Below, piece after piece: positions 11,781 through 23,152 of a stretch of 64,000 bases of DNA. Source of the DNA: Corinectria fuckeliana (lineage: Eukaryota > Ascomycota > Sordariomycetes > Hypocreales > Nectriaceae); NCBI GenBank assembly GCA_019137255.1, contig WPDH01000006.1:310001-374000 (forward strand), in the 5' to 3' direction. Below the pieces are notes generated by a model that did not search any database, was not told the origin of the DNA, and saw only the letters and a program-made list of their open reading frames with translations. The position numbers and the translations under genes are program-made. The number at the start of each line of letters is the position of its first letter. Position 1 is the stretch's first letter.

Positions 11781-13286
11781 GACGGGCGATGTGTGATGAG
11801 AGCTGTCCGGGCGGGTCAATAACAAATGCGCTTCTGCGTCAAGTGCAAATGCGGGATGGAGGATAGAATAAAGAAGGGGAAGGGAAGAGGGGAGCGAGGA
11901 GAAGAAGACAGAGGAGCTCTGGCGGATAATTACATGGAGGGTAGCCCAGCAGTGGAGGAGTGTGGAAGTGGAGGACGGGATAAGGGCCGAGGGAAATGCA
12001 GCGGATAACGTACCAATTACCAGCTGTGCTTTAACCGGGTGAGCAGTGAGCAGTGAATGGAAGATGAAGGAAGCTAGATGACGAGCGACAAGCGACGAGG
12101 CAGTAGAAGGAAGACGTGCGGGTGGAGATGAGGGATGGACGAAATTGCCCAGCCGGAGAATAGCAGACCCCCTAGCCGCAATGTTGGGAGGGGAGCACCA
12201 GGTTACGGTATGCCTATTACATAGAAACTTCTGGGATTGCTGCGCGGTGAGATGAATTAACGATGAACCTTGGCACGTTCATCAACCTTGGCCTTCCCTG
12301 GTGCTCCCTGGACCCTGTGCATATTGCACGCGTACGTACTACAAAGTCTACCAAGGCCTGTGATAGAGCATGGGCATAATGGGCCTTGCTCGCACCAGCA
12401 GTTTGTTGTATTACGAGTACGAACTACGAATCGAGACGGGTATTTCTTACTAGTACTGTAGACTTAGATTATCCGTACTCTGGCTAGGATAAGGGTGCCT
12501 AGCTTAGTTATTTATCCTCAACCGTTCAACACCCTAGTCTACTTACTCCGTTCTTACCTTATGGACACCTCTCCTCTCGCCGAGATGGAGATGCTCTGCG
12601 GAGTTTTGATAACCAAGATCCGCCAGCCAATGGTTGGGCTGCGGTTAGACAGCTTCTCCGCCCTTGAGTACTTCGTACCCAAGTATCGCGCAGTAGATAC
12701 TTGTCTAGACAACACTCTGTACTTCATACGCTCTTCGTCTGCAGCACACCCGTTGCATTAGGCGTTAGTTTCAGTCATAAACGTACCTTTACTGATGCCG
12801 ATGCCACATATTTCATAGTCCGCCCACCACCTTGTCTTGCCTCGGCCTTGCCTTAGCGCCAGCCCAGGCAAACCTACCCTATGTACTGTACCGGCCTGGT
12901 CATCCCAACCGGCTTCCAGGCATCCAAGCTCTCCCCGGTGTCCCCACAGACGACGCCGACAAGGTGGGAAGAGGGTCCTCAATGCCACGGGCCGGCTGAT
13001 GTTCCGTACCACGCTTCGTCCATCACGCTGCCGTTGCCTGCAAGGCGCGCCACTAATTGAGCGAACCATCGTGAACCACTGTCGAAGTTGTGTCAAAGAG
13101 GTTGCTGCCCGGCCTTGAAAGCTTGTCCATCTGTTCCCCGCTCTGCCATATTCAAACCTTGCTCCCTGATATATTAGTCCATTGGTCTCTCACTTGCTCC
13201 TTCGTGCCCAATTCCTGTTCCTCGACTCTCCAAACCTGACCCTTCGACTCGTCCAATCTCGAACCGACTCGAACGCGGACATCATC
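11781..13286. promoter_or_regulatory. Divergent intergenic region, ER protein / TAF12
   Basis: This 1.5 kb stretch separates two divergently transcribed genes and must contain both promoters. Nearest the ER-protein start it is purine-rich on the plus strand (about 11860-12160, many GGAG/GAAG runs), which is a pyrimidine-rich leader on that gene's sense strand. Nearest TAF12 it is CT-rich (about 13140-13280). I recognise no specific factor site and no additional gene. Confidence 0.5.
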
Positions 13287-15588
13287 ATGGATAACCAAAT
13301 AGGCCAGCAAGCCCAAGGTCAGGGCCAACAGGCCCAGCAGCCTCAATCGCGACCGCCTCCAATGTATCAGCCGTCACAGATCCGAAATTTGCCGACCCTC
13401 AGCGAAGATGAGAAGACCAAATATGAACAAGGACTCCAAGGCCTGTGGAACAAGGCCAACAACTCCCCCCAAAACAGCCAGGAGCATATCGCTGCGAGGC
13501 AGAAGATCATCGAATTCTCCAGGATGCTCATCACCAAGATCCAGCAGCGCAGAGCGGTGCATCAGCAGCAGCTCCAAGCGCAGCAGCAACAACAGCAGGT
13601 GCAGGCGGGACAGCAGCAGCAGCAGCAGCAGCAGGTTCAGCCTCGTCCATCGCCAGTGCAGCAGAACGCCGCTGGACAAGTTGCAGCTCAGGCGCAGCCC
13701 CAACAGCAGGCTGCCGCTGCAATAGGAGCTGCCCAAACCGGCACGGCGGCGGCCGGAGGTGCCGCCCCGAGACCGAACCCGCAAGCCTCGGCCGCACAAC
13801 GACCGAAGATCCCGGACCACATCATGAATCATGTCAACAAGATGACATTTCGAGCACCGGCCCAACTCGCTGAGAAGTCAGGAGCGGAGGCTTCGAAATG
13901 GGTCGAGGAAATCAAGGAGCGCTACGGCAGAGCCCTCATGACGATGGAGAGCAGCAAGCAGAAGGTGGCGCAAATCGAAAAGCTCATCGGCGACCGAGCG
14001 GCGGCAGGCAACCCGTTCAAAGAGGAGGAGTTGCGACAGCTGCAGATTAGGAAGGAGCAGCAGCTCAAGGTCCATTCCGATGCCCATAAGTGGGTTGATA
14101 GTGTGAGGAAGCAGCAGGGCAACCTCCAAGGAACGAACCAAGGTGCGCAAGCAGGCGCTGGCGGTGCTCCTCAAGCAGCTCAGCAGGCCTCCCAGGTTAA
14201 TGCTGCTCAAGCCGCGGCACAAGCCCAGGCGCAGGCGCAGGCACAGGCTCAGGCACAGGCTCAAGCGCAGGCTCAGGCGCAGGCTCAGGCGCAAGCACAG
14301 GCTCAAGCGCAGGCTCAGGCGCAGGCGCAGGCTCAGGCGCAGGTACAGGCGCAACATGCTCAGGCACACCAGGCACAGGCACAAGCACAAGCACAAGCCC
14401 AGGCACAAGCCCAGGCTCAGGCTCAGAACAATCCCCATAATGCCACGGCGCCTGTTAACGCTGCAGTTGAAGCTGCGAAGCAGCAACAGATGGCTGCCGC
14501 GAACCGAGCCTCTCCCGCTGTCGGGACGCCGGGCGCCGCGCCGACCCAGACGCGTCCGGCGCAAAGCACTCAGCCCGGACAACAACCGCAAACACAGCCG
14601 CAAACACAACCCCAGCCCATCATCAAACAGGAGCACCCGCACCCTCCTCCCATCAACGCCACGATTGCCTCCGCCGCCACTCAGGGACAGGCCGGAACCC
14701 CCACCCAGACGGCACCGAGGATGCAAACTCCTCAACAGTCTACCACTCCGGTGACAGCTGGTGGGCCAACCCGAGCTCTTAGCCACTCTGCTGCCATGAG
14801 CCTTGCGAACCAAAGAGCCGCCAGCACGCCTGGGAGCGCGACAGTGCCGGGTCAACAGCCCAACGCTGGAACGCCAACTCCGATCGGCGCGGCAGTGAAT
14901 CAGAGTGTGATGGGCTCCAGTGTCCCGCAACAGCAGCAAGGTCACCCGCACGCCCACCCTCCTCAACCCCAGCAAACAAGCATGCAGTCCAAGATGCCGA
15001 TCCCCAAGCAGCTACCCGAGAAGGCCACGACCGTCCCTCAGGGGGTGACGGTTGGAGGAGGCGTGAATACCGGACGGCCGACTATGTCGCAAGGCAGCGG
15101 TACTCTGGGAGGAGTGATGAACCAGCCCCCCATCAACCGAATTCCAGCCTACAACCACGAAGCCGAAGGCGATCACGTTCTTAGCAAGAAGAAGCTGGAC
15201 GAGCTCGTGCGACAAGTGTGCGGCGGATCTGGCGAAGGTCAAGATGGAAACCTCCTAACGCCCGAGGTGGAAGAGGTGCGTACCTTTGATTGGCCCAAAT
15301 GCAAAATGAGTAGAGGAAGCTGACTTGCTACAGAATGTGTTGAACATGGCAGACTCATTCGTAGATAGTGTGCTCCACGCCGCATGCCGAAACTCCAAGG
15401 AGCGCGGGTCCAAGGTACTCGAGATCCGAGATATCCAGCTCGTCCTTGAGCGAACCTACAACATTCGTGTGCCTGGATACTCGTCGGATGAGCTGCGCAC
15501 TGTTCGTAAGATTCTACCTTCGGCCGGGTGGATTGCAAAGATGAGCGCTGTCCAGGCGGCCAAGGTGATGCCGGGCAAGGGCGAGTAG
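13287..15588 (+). CDS. taf12: TFIID/SAGA subunit TAF12, histone fold, QA-repeat
   Basis: Exons are 13287-15275 and 15334-15588, giving 747 aa; the 58-nt intron has donor GTGCGT and acceptor TACAG. TAF12 is an H2B-like histone-fold subunit shared by TFIID and SAGA that pairs with TAF4 or Ada1 in RNA polymerase II initiation. The histone fold lies at the C terminus (about residues 630-735): KKLDELVRQV, then NMADSFVDSVLHAACR, and a final helix with RDIQLVLER. The intron splits the fold between its first and second helices. The rest is low complexity: Gln-rich stretches at about residues 90-150 and an alternating Ala-Gln run at about residues 308-377, then Pro/Gln/Thr-rich sequence. An in-frame ATG lies at 13182, but the one at 13287 follows the CT-rich leader and starts the Gln-rich protein. 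Confidence 0.93.
14209..14430 (+). repeat. GCWCAG-type hexanucleotide repeat coding (Ala-Gln)n
   Basis: About 220 bp consist of degenerate GCN-CAR codon pairs encoding an almost pure Ala-Gln alternation inside TAF12. Third positions vary between copies (GCG, GCT, GCA, GCC), so the dipeptide is better conserved than the DNA. The other frames are also open here, which creates spurious Leu-Arg and Pro-rich reading frames on both strands. Confidence 0.95.
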
Positions 15589-16867
15589 GAAGCACAGGGC
15601 CGCTCGTGACAGACAGATATTCGGTTGGTCAATGTTGCTATGAGCAGGTATGAGATTTGGGTTTTAGGAGACGGCGTTGGGAGTACATCCGGTTCAAAAC
15701 AAAGGCGGTTTTAGGCAAGGGCAACAAGAGATATCCTCCAGAGCAACTTCAGAAGAATGGTACTGTATGGTGAACTAGATTCAGACATGGCAGATAAAGA
15801 TAATTGTCAGCGCATGAGGCTAGACACAAAACGCATGTGCACATTACTTGCAGGCTAACTACGCACCCACTGGAGGCCTAACAATGTTTATTCACGGTAA
15901 GGGTCGTTTCTACGTCTTGAAGTTACAAGAAAAGTCTCGAATCGGCGCGAGATAGAAGATCATGTCATGATCCAAGGTTAACGGTACTGATATCTGACAC
16001 ACGATCGCGCGGCTAGCTACCTAAGGTACCTATCGCAGTGGCACATGTGTTGCGACGTCTATGGCATAGCCGTGCGGACATGGTTCACCGGACAATGAAG
16101 TACATAGGTCAGTCACTCGAGTTGGAATTGTGATTGAAAGGGATGGGAAATACGAATGAGAAAAGGAATGGAAGTTGTGCTCCTGATTAAAGTAGGGGGA
16201 ATTGGCGCATCAATCAGGAATCATTCCATTTTGATGAGTCCGTCATTAACTGAACGCATCTAGTCTATATTAAGTCTACAAAGGTACATGCGCAGGACGT
16301 GGACGATGACCGGCCTTCGCAGGCAACATCGAAAACGTCACTATTATTAGGGACCCACATGGCAGCATGGCCTTAACAATTTCGCCTTCGCCCTGGGACG
16401 ACGGGGATGCCTTCGATACCTTTCCACCCCGCACACTCCCGCCCTGAACCCAAGTACCGCTCTGCCTTGCCCTGTCGCCTGCCGCTGCTCCTGGTGCTAA
16501 GGCTAAGTACCACTGCGTGTTCCGTGCTATAGCCCAGCCCGACCCCAATCTGAGAGCTTCGAACCTTCTTGCACCTCCCACGCATTCGAAGCCGTCTTAT
16601 CCACCTCACCCTCGCATCACCATCTAACCCCAACAATCGCCCGCCCCAACGCAGGTCGTCCTGCTTCTCCCTACCCGACAGCTCCCCTCCCGCTAAGCGC
16701 GCCGGCGTTCTCTGTCCCTCCTCCAGTCTTGTGCCGTGCCATAGGTTGTGCCACGCAGACGTCCGCGACGAGCCGTAGCGCGCTCGACTCACGGCATCTC
16801 GCCTGCCCTCGTTGCCATCGATCCAGCATCACCCACGCCTCAAGACACACACGCACATACCTTCGCC
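15589..16867. other. Intergenic, TAF12 3' side and RPN3 promoter
   Basis: I see no gene in this 1.28 kb. The left part is A/G-rich and presumably includes the TAF12 3' UTR. From about 16560 to 16867 the plus strand becomes strongly C/T-rich, as expected for the RPN3 promoter and leader. Minus-strand open frames here are complements of this skewed composition. Confidence 0.5.
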
Positions 16868-18745
16868 ATGCCCGGCAAGACGCCAAACGGGAAAAAGCCC
16901 GTTGAGAAGGGCTCTCGGAAGGCCAAGGACGTCGAGATGACGGATGCCTCAAAGTCCAAGGCCAAGGCTAAGGCCAAGAAGGGCGCCAAGGACGCCGACG
17001 ACGAGATGACGGTGGTTGTGCCCCCGTCCAAGGCCTCCAAACAGCCTTCATCCAAGGCTCCCGCAGATGCCGAGGGCGATGTGTCCATGGACGACGAGGC
17101 CGAGGACAGCGAGGAGAAGGTTGACCCCGTCGTGCAAACCGTCGCAGGTAAGCAGCATCCAGGTTCCCGCACGATTTGTATCCGACAATGGCTAACCCTC
17201 AGCCTCATACACAGACATCAAGAGCAACTTTGCCTTGTTAGACCGCGCCGTTGCCCTATTCGATGCCAGGTTTTCTCTCCGCGCTCTGCGGTCCATCTCC
17301 ATCATCCGCAAACGCCTGACGCCCGATATCATCGCCCAGGTCATTGCCGATACCTTCCCGGCCACCGCCACCTCAGCGGATATTGCCAAGAAGCTCCTCG
17401 TCGCCGTCGGCCGCGAGAGTGTCCCCCTCGGGCGCCAGGGGGGATCTGAGATGGAGGTGGATGCCGAGTCCCCCAAGGGACCAAAGAACGGCTCTAAGAA
17501 GGAGGCCAAGGAGATCATTCCCGAGATCGACATCTTCCTCGGCATCCTTGTCCAGGTTCACCTCTTCGACTCGAAGCAATTCCAGCGTGGTGTCGAGTTC
17601 TCGCAGTACTTGTCTGACCGAATCCAGACGTTGAACCGCCGCACCCTCGACTCTCTGTCCGCCAAGGTCTACTTCTACTACTCCATCTTCTGCGAGCACA
17701 TTGATCCTCTGCCCCCCTCCCCTCAGTCCCCCGTCGTCGCCATCCGACCCACCCTCCTTGCCGCCCTTCGAACTGCTGTGCTACGAAAGGACGTCGACAC
17801 TCAAGCCTCCGTCATTGTCCTGTTGCTGCGAAATTACCTCTTGACTTCGCACATCAACCAGGCTGATCTGCTTGTCTCGCACACCCAATTCCCCGAGAAT
17901 GCCGTCAACAACCAGGTGGCGCGGTTCCTCTACTACCTAGGTCGCATCCGGGCTATCCAGCTGCGGTACACCGAGGCCCACGAGCACCTCACGGCCGCAA
18001 CTCGCAAGGCCCCCTCCAGCAACTGCGCCCTGGGATTCTCCCAGACGGCGACCAAGCTGCTGCTGGTGGTTGAGCTTCTAATGGGTGACATTCCTGATCG
18101 GGCTACTTTCCGCCAGCCGACCATGGAGGTTGCCCTACACCCCTACTTCCTGCTGGTGCAGGCTGTGCGCGTGGGCAATCTGGAAGACTTTGAGACGGCG
18201 ATTGCAGACCACGCCGACACCTTCCGACGCGACGGTACTTACAGCCTGATCCTGCGCCTACGACAAAACGTCATCAAGACGGGAATCCGCATGATGTCGC
18301 TGTCCTACTCGCGAATCTCGCTCCGAGACATTTGCATCCGCCTACAGCTGGGTAGCGAGGAGTCGGCAGAGTACATTGTCGCCAAGGCGATCCGAGACGG
18401 AGTGATTGAGGCCACGCTGGACCGAGAGCGAGGTTTCATGAAGAGCAAGGAGGTTGGCGATGTCTACGCCACTCGCGAGCCGGGCGAGGCGTTCCACGAC
18501 CGAATCCAGGCCTGTCTCGCCTTGCACGACGAGAGCGTGAAGGTTCGCCCCCCCCCGTATACTCCAACGGTGATACCAAGCTAACTGGAACTGTTTCGTA
18601 GGCTATGCGATTCCCGATGAACCAGCACCGTCTCGAGCTCAAGAATGCCCAGGAGGCGAGGGAGCGCGAGCGCGAGATGGCCAAGGAGATACAGGAGGGT
18701 GATCTGGATGATGATGATATTGGTGGGGAGTTTGAAGGCATGTAA
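16868..18745 (+). CDS. rpn3: 26S proteasome regulatory subunit RPN3 (PSMD3)
   Basis: Exons are 16868-17147, 17215-18542 and 18602-18745, giving 583 aa. RPN3 is a PCI-domain scaffold subunit of the 19S lid and is required for degradation of ubiquitylated proteins in nucleus and cytosol. The N-terminal 90 residues are Lys/Ala-rich then acidic and species-variable. From DIKSNFALLDRAVALFDARF onward the sequence is typical RPN3: TPR-like helices, a segment YFYYSIFCEHI, the PCI winged helix with YSRISLRDICIRL (about residues 440-452), and the conserved C-terminal tail with MNQHRLELKNAQEAREREREM and a final acidic patch. At intron 1 the proximal AG at about 17202 would add four residues; the distal AG fits branch-point spacing and family alignment better. 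Confidence 0.95.
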
Positions 18746-19353
18746 ATTCTTCACTGTGTCACTACAACTTTGGGAAGCCTCTTCAGCGCTCGCTCTGAAT
18801 CTTTCCACGTGCGATCGGCGCCGGGAGGGGGTTTGGAAGTTGGGGAAGGGGAATTCCTCTCTCGCTATAGGTTCTACTAATCACCGGCTGGGCGTCCAGA
18901 GAGAACAGAACAGAAGGCTGTCTTCTGGGGTATCGCGATAGAGAGACGGAGCATGTTGGGGGGGTTTGCCATGGCTTAATCGGGGTCCTCCAACGTGTAC
19001 TAGATACTGGCAGGGGAGGCTGAGGAGGGGAGAGGAAAGGAGTGAGAATATACATTTCGCTTTGTGCTGCTACAGATTCCACCCTGTTGCGCGCATGGAG
19101 CTTTCTTTCACCCACTCCGATCCTGTTTCTCTGAACGACGGATTGAGGGCTCTCTGCTGCCTCACAGTGTAGTTGACATTTGTTTCATGATTGGTTTGTA
19201 TGCTAAAGCTCGAACTTGATCTATCATGTCTAATTGGTTGATCTCACTTTTATTGGACCAAGACCATGCACTTCTGATGCTCATGAACAACTGAATTTTC
19301 CCAAAGCCAATACTCCAATGCGAATGAATACAACCAGGTCTCGGTAAACGGTT
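18746..19353. other. Convergent 3' intergenic region, RPN3 / guanylate kinase
   Basis: This 0.6 kb lies between two gene ends and should hold both 3' UTRs and polyadenylation signals. I found no coding similarity or RNA gene. Confidence 0.5.
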
Positions 19354-20121
19354 TCACGAATCCAGGGGCTTGTAGACGAAGTCCTCGAGGGTCTTGTAGG
19401 CAGTCTCGAGGTCGTCGTTGATGATGATGAGGTCGTGGACGCCGGGGGTCTTGGCGTACTCGAGCTCGCTGATAGCCTGGCCGAGGCGCTTCTGGATGCT
19501 CTCCTCGCTCTCGGTTCCGCGGCCGCGCAGGCGAGCCTCGAGGGCGGCGGGGGAGGGTGGGGCGATGAAGACGTAGCGGGCGGAGATGGAGGACTGCTTG
19601 ATCTGCTTGACGCCCTTTTGTTACGTTTTGTCAGCCAATGAATGAACAGCGAGCGAGGGAGCGAGGAAGTTTCGGCACGGCGAATTTGTGTTATTCACCT
19701 CCATCTCAATGTCCAGGACGACGGCCTTGCCCTTCCTAGTCTGTTCCTCGATGGTCATCTTGCTCGTGCCGTAGCGGTTGCCGCCGAACTTGGCGTGCTC
19801 GACGAAGCCGTCCTCGGCGATGAGGTCCTCGAAGGCCTGCATGGAGACGAAGTGGTAGTCGACGGCGTCGGCCTCGCCGGGCCGCGGGGCGCGGGTGGTG
19901 TGCGACACGGACAGCGCGAACGTGTCCGGGTGCCGGTCGAAGAGCATCTTGTACAGCGTGCCCTTGCCGACGCCCGAGGGGCCGGAGATGACGAGGGGCC
20001 GGCGGTCGGCGAGGCGGAGGGGGGCCATTTCGCGGACGTGGAACGGGCGGCTGCGAGGGCGCGCGGGTGCGAGGACGGAGGAGAGGGCGTTGGGGAGCGG
20101 GCGAGGTTGGCGGGGAGGCAT
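19354..20121 (-). CDS. guk1: Guanylate kinase
   Basis: Minus-strand exons are 20121-19699 and 19614-19354, giving 227 aa; the 84-nt intron (donor GTGAAT) falls after VVLDIEME. The enzyme phosphorylates GMP to GDP with ATP. The P-loop GPSGVGKGT spans residues 47-55, followed by the GMP-binding region with SVSHTTRAPRPGE and YHFVS, then YGTSK, and the lid/adenine segment with IFIAPP-like VFIAPPSPAALEARLRGRGT in exon 2. Yeast guanylate kinase starts near the P-loop. This protein has about 31 extra N-terminal residues rich in Arg, Pro, Ser and Ala with no acidic residue, and an internal Met at 20028 (MAPLRLADRRP) would give the usual cytosolic length. A mitochondrial isoform from the first ATG is possible. 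Confidence 0.93.
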
Positions 20122-21112
20122 GTGGATGGGCGAATGTGAGTGGGAGAGGCGGAGGTGGATGTGGAGGGCTGGTGGATAGATTGGTTACAGGGCCTAACTA
20201 ATGTTCGTACAGCGGTCTAATGGACGTCAATGGACGTCAATGGCCGTGAACTTGAGGAATGTCTACAATGTCCAGTAGCACCTAGATGAAGTCAAGAACT
20301 ACAATTTGATATTCTAAATATAGGTTGATCTCTCACTCGCCGGTAGACTACTTCGTACAACGGTGATGCAAAGGTGGGAGGTACCTTGTTTGAGTAGTTG
20401 CACATGACCTACTACGTAGCACTTCCTTAAGTACCTACCCTACCCTACTAATCGCACAGTGCTCAACGTCTATCGTGAAGCCTGTACACACCCCTGCACT
20501 ACACTACATAACTAACCTTGGACATCATCGACACATCGTCAACTTTACGCCCTCCCATCGACATGGCATGGGGTCACGGCCCGCCGCTGCCTTGCCGGTT
20601 GTCACCACTGCCGGCCTGCTACCAACTGCCAATCTACAGCCTCACAGGCCACGACGATCAGCCATGCCGGTTCTCGGTGCCCCATAGACGGAAGAGTTGT
20701 CATCAGATTCCGCAGTAGAGGCATGTGATCGCCACCAAGTCCGCAACATGCCTCATTGGTGGAGAGTGGAGGTTGGCTGTCAAGGCCCGCGGTCGAGCTT
20801 GACCCTGCGGCCTTGACTCATCACCGTTGGTTGACTCTGCTTTCGTTGTTAAGGATGCTTTGCGTACGCCCTGCGACTGACATAGAACCGACACGCTGCA
20901 GCATTGCTGACAGCGACCTGACCTAACTAATGCATGACTCCACCCGTAGGGCTGCGCGAAGAAGTGGTTCGGGGATACGTGATATATATAAGATAGGTCC
21001 CTCGAGTGAGATGTTATGCCGACCGTATCAGAGCATCAACTCAACAGACAGGCACAGGAAGAAGCAATATCAACCTTGATCGATATAATTTACGAATAGG
21101 GCACAACTCGTC
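20122..21112. promoter_or_regulatory. Divergent promoter region, guanylate kinase / LRR protein
   Basis: This 0.99 kb separates two divergent genes. It contains a short GACGTC tandem repeat near the kinase gene (20221-20250) and a TATATATAA-like A/T stretch about 130 bp before the LRR start (near 20981-20992). No further gene is seen; short open frames here have no recognisable product. Confidence 0.5.
20221..20250. promoter_or_regulatory. Tandem CRE-like elements upstream of guanylate kinase
   Basis: TGGACGTCAA occurs twice in direct tandem and is followed by a third, degenerate copy (TGGCCGTGAA). Each perfect unit holds GACGTC, the core of CREB/ATF-type bZIP sites. The array ends about 130 bp upstream of the guanylate kinase ATG. 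Binding is inferred, not shown. Confidence 0.45.
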
Positions 21113-23152
21113 ATGGCTACCGCCACACAACTGCAGCTTGCAGCTGAGCCATCCATCACCGTAACAAAAGATGCGTCGCTACTCACCATCGTCGACGAGG
21201 TCAACATGGACCAAGCCATGTACCTCGCTGGCCTGTGCAAAAACGGCCTCAACGACCTGGCTACACGCCTGCCAGACTTCGATCCAGCCCATCCCTATAC
21301 CGCAGACGAGATCATCGCTCTCCCACTTGCTCAGCATCGCGTCTCCGATGCCCTGCATGACTTGCCTAGACGAAAGTCCAGCCGACACACCCTCGCTGTT
21401 GCCATCGCCTCTCTCATGTATCCGGTGCACGAAGGCTCACTGACAGCCATTATCCGTTACGAGGTCGATCGTGTTCGCCTCCGGGGCTGGGCTGCTCTGC
21501 AGCGGAAATACGACATGCTGCAGGCCACCCGCCGCAACGGCCACACCACCCTTGGCTTATCGGGCGGTGCGGCCCCGGGTGTCCAGGCCCCGGTGTGGGC
21601 CGCCCGAATCACCGGCCAGGGCCCCTGGGACCCCGTCAAGAATCCCATCTCGCTCGACGGCACGCCGGCAATTCCGATGCCCGTCCGGGTCGCCCATGAG
21701 GCCGATCTCGCGCCGTTCCTAGGCCACCTTGAGAACGGAGGTACCTCCGAGCCAGAAGGCAGCGAGCAGGGCTTCGAGCTCGACGAGGGACGCGGTGAGC
21801 CATATTATGGCGTTAAGGGCGTCGAGTTCCGCAAAGGTGTTGTGTACGAGGATGGTCGAATGGACCTGTGCAAAATGGTCGTTGGACCGGACCATATTGG
21901 CAAGTTGATGGATAGTCTCCGGCCCAATACCTTTGTTCGACACTTCCTGCTTGGCAATAATATCATCGGCCCGGTTGGTGCCCGCGAGGTCGCCAATTTC
22001 ATTGAGGAACTCCCGGACAGAATGGATACCTGGTACCTGGCCGGTAATTGCATCGACGGACCCAGCCTTCGAATCCTCGTCGATGCAATGATCCAGTCTG
22101 AGGCCATCACCAACATCTGGCTGAAACGGAACCCCCTTGGGCCCAACGCCTCCGAGGATATCTTCCGACTCATCACGGGCGTCAAGAATCTCCGAACTCT
22201 GGATCTCGACCAGACCGAGCTGGGCAACCGGGGTGTCGCCGACTTGTTCGCCCGCTTGGCTACTCACCGGATGGCCGAGGGTAAGAAGCTTTCGCTACAG
22301 CACATATACCTCAACGGCAACGGCATCTCGGCCAAGGCGGCCCGCACCATCGGATCGTTCCTGGCTTCGCCGCATTGCGGCCTAACATCCATCTACATGT
22401 CGTCGAACCCACTTGGGGACGAGGGGGTGGAGGCTTTGGCGGCTGCAGTTCCCAAGGCACCGTATCTGACTCGACTGTTCTTACAATCGGTAGGAGTCAG
22501 CACCAAAGGTGCCATTGCGCTCTGCACAGCCGTCGCCGGCCACCCCGGCCTTGAGTCCTTCGACCTTGGCCAGGCGTACGCCACTCATGACCTCGGGCAG
22601 GCCTACAATTACATCGAGGACGAAGCAGTACCGGCCATCTCCGAGCTCATAACGACCAAGAGCCACCTGGCGTATCTCAACTTTGGCCACGTTCCCATCA
22701 CACCGCGAGGGATCATGGCCATCTCCGAGGCGGTTCTCCAGAGCTCGACGCTTGTGTGCCACGCAGTTTTCTCGGTCCTGCCGGACAAGACCCTGTCCCC
22801 GGCGACCTTCAGGCCCTCGGTCGACACCCACCTGATCGACCCAAAGCTCCGCACCAGGCCGCAGATCGAGACGGACAAGGCGGTCCGGGATCACCTGGCA
22901 GCCAACGTGCGGGCGCGATACGGCAAGGGCATGTCGTACACGCGCTTCGTGGAGGGAGAGCGGCGCTGGCTGGTTAGCGATCGCACCGACGTGCGCAAAA
23001 TCGACTCGGTGTACCGCAACCGCGACGCAGGGCTGGCGCGCCGCCGACTGATGACGCTTGTCAAAAACTGGGAGGAGGGTGATGAGACTCTGGACCGCGT
23101 CATGAATGCCCAGGCGCCAAGCTGCTCGCTGCGTCGGCAAGGTAAGATGTAG
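21113..23152 (+). CDS. Leucine-rich-repeat (RNI-like) protein
   Basis: An intronless frame encodes 679 aa. Residues about 255-560 contain successive LRRs of the ribonuclease-inhibitor/RanGAP type, recognisable by the recurring LxxLxLxxNxI/L pattern: RHFLLGNNIIGPVGA, TWYLAGNCIDGPS, NIWLKRNPLGPNA, TLDLDQTELGNRG, HIYLNGNGISAKA, SIYMSSNPLGDEG. The repeat block is followed by a basic C-terminal region rich in Arg (about residues 585-660) with KAVRDHLAANVRARYGKG. There is no signal peptide or membrane segment, so a cytosolic or nuclear scaffold is likely. RanGAP itself is unlikely because the N-terminal 250 residues do not match it. The ATG chosen starts the long frame and follows a leader with an upstream TATATATAA-like stretch. 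Function unknown. Confidence 0.85.
   Translation: MATATQLQLAAEPSITVTKDASLLTIVDEVNMDQAMYLAGLCKNGLNDLATRLPDFDPAHPYTADEIIALPLAQHRVSDALHDLPRRKSSRHTLAVAIASLMYPVHEGSLTAIIRYEVDRVRLRGWAALQRKYDMLQATRRNGHTTLGLSGGAAPGVQAPVWAARITGQGPWDPVKNPISLDGTPAIPMPVRVAHEADLAPFLGHLENGGTSEPEGSEQGFELDEGRGEPYYGVKGVEFRKGVVYEDGRMDLCKMVVGPDHIGKLMDSLRPNTFVRHFLLGNNIIGPVGAREVANFIEELPDRMDTWYLAGNCIDGPSLRILVDAMIQSEAITNIWLKRNPLGPNASEDIFRLITGVKNLRTLDLDQTELGNRGVADLFARLATHRMAEGKKLSLQHIYLNGNGISAKAARTIGSFLASPHCGLTSIYMSSNPLGDEGVEALAAAVPKAPYLTRLFLQSVGVSTKGAIALCTAVAGHPGLESFDLGQAYATHDLGQAYNYIEDEAVPAISELITTKSHLAYLNFGHVPITPRGIMAISEAVLQSSTLVCHAVFSVLPDKTLSPATFRPSVDTHLIDPKLRTRPQIETDKAVRDHLAANVRARYGKGMSYTRFVEGERRWLVSDRTDVRKIDSVYRNRDAGLARRRLMTLVKNWEEGDETLDRVMNAQAPSCSLRRQGKM

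Noticed and set aside
13878..14975. 365-codon minus-strand frame opposite TAF12, rich in Leu-Arg-Ser
   Set aside because: It is the complement of the Ala-Gln repeat and Gln-rich codons. TAF12 on the plus strand has the conserved histone fold.
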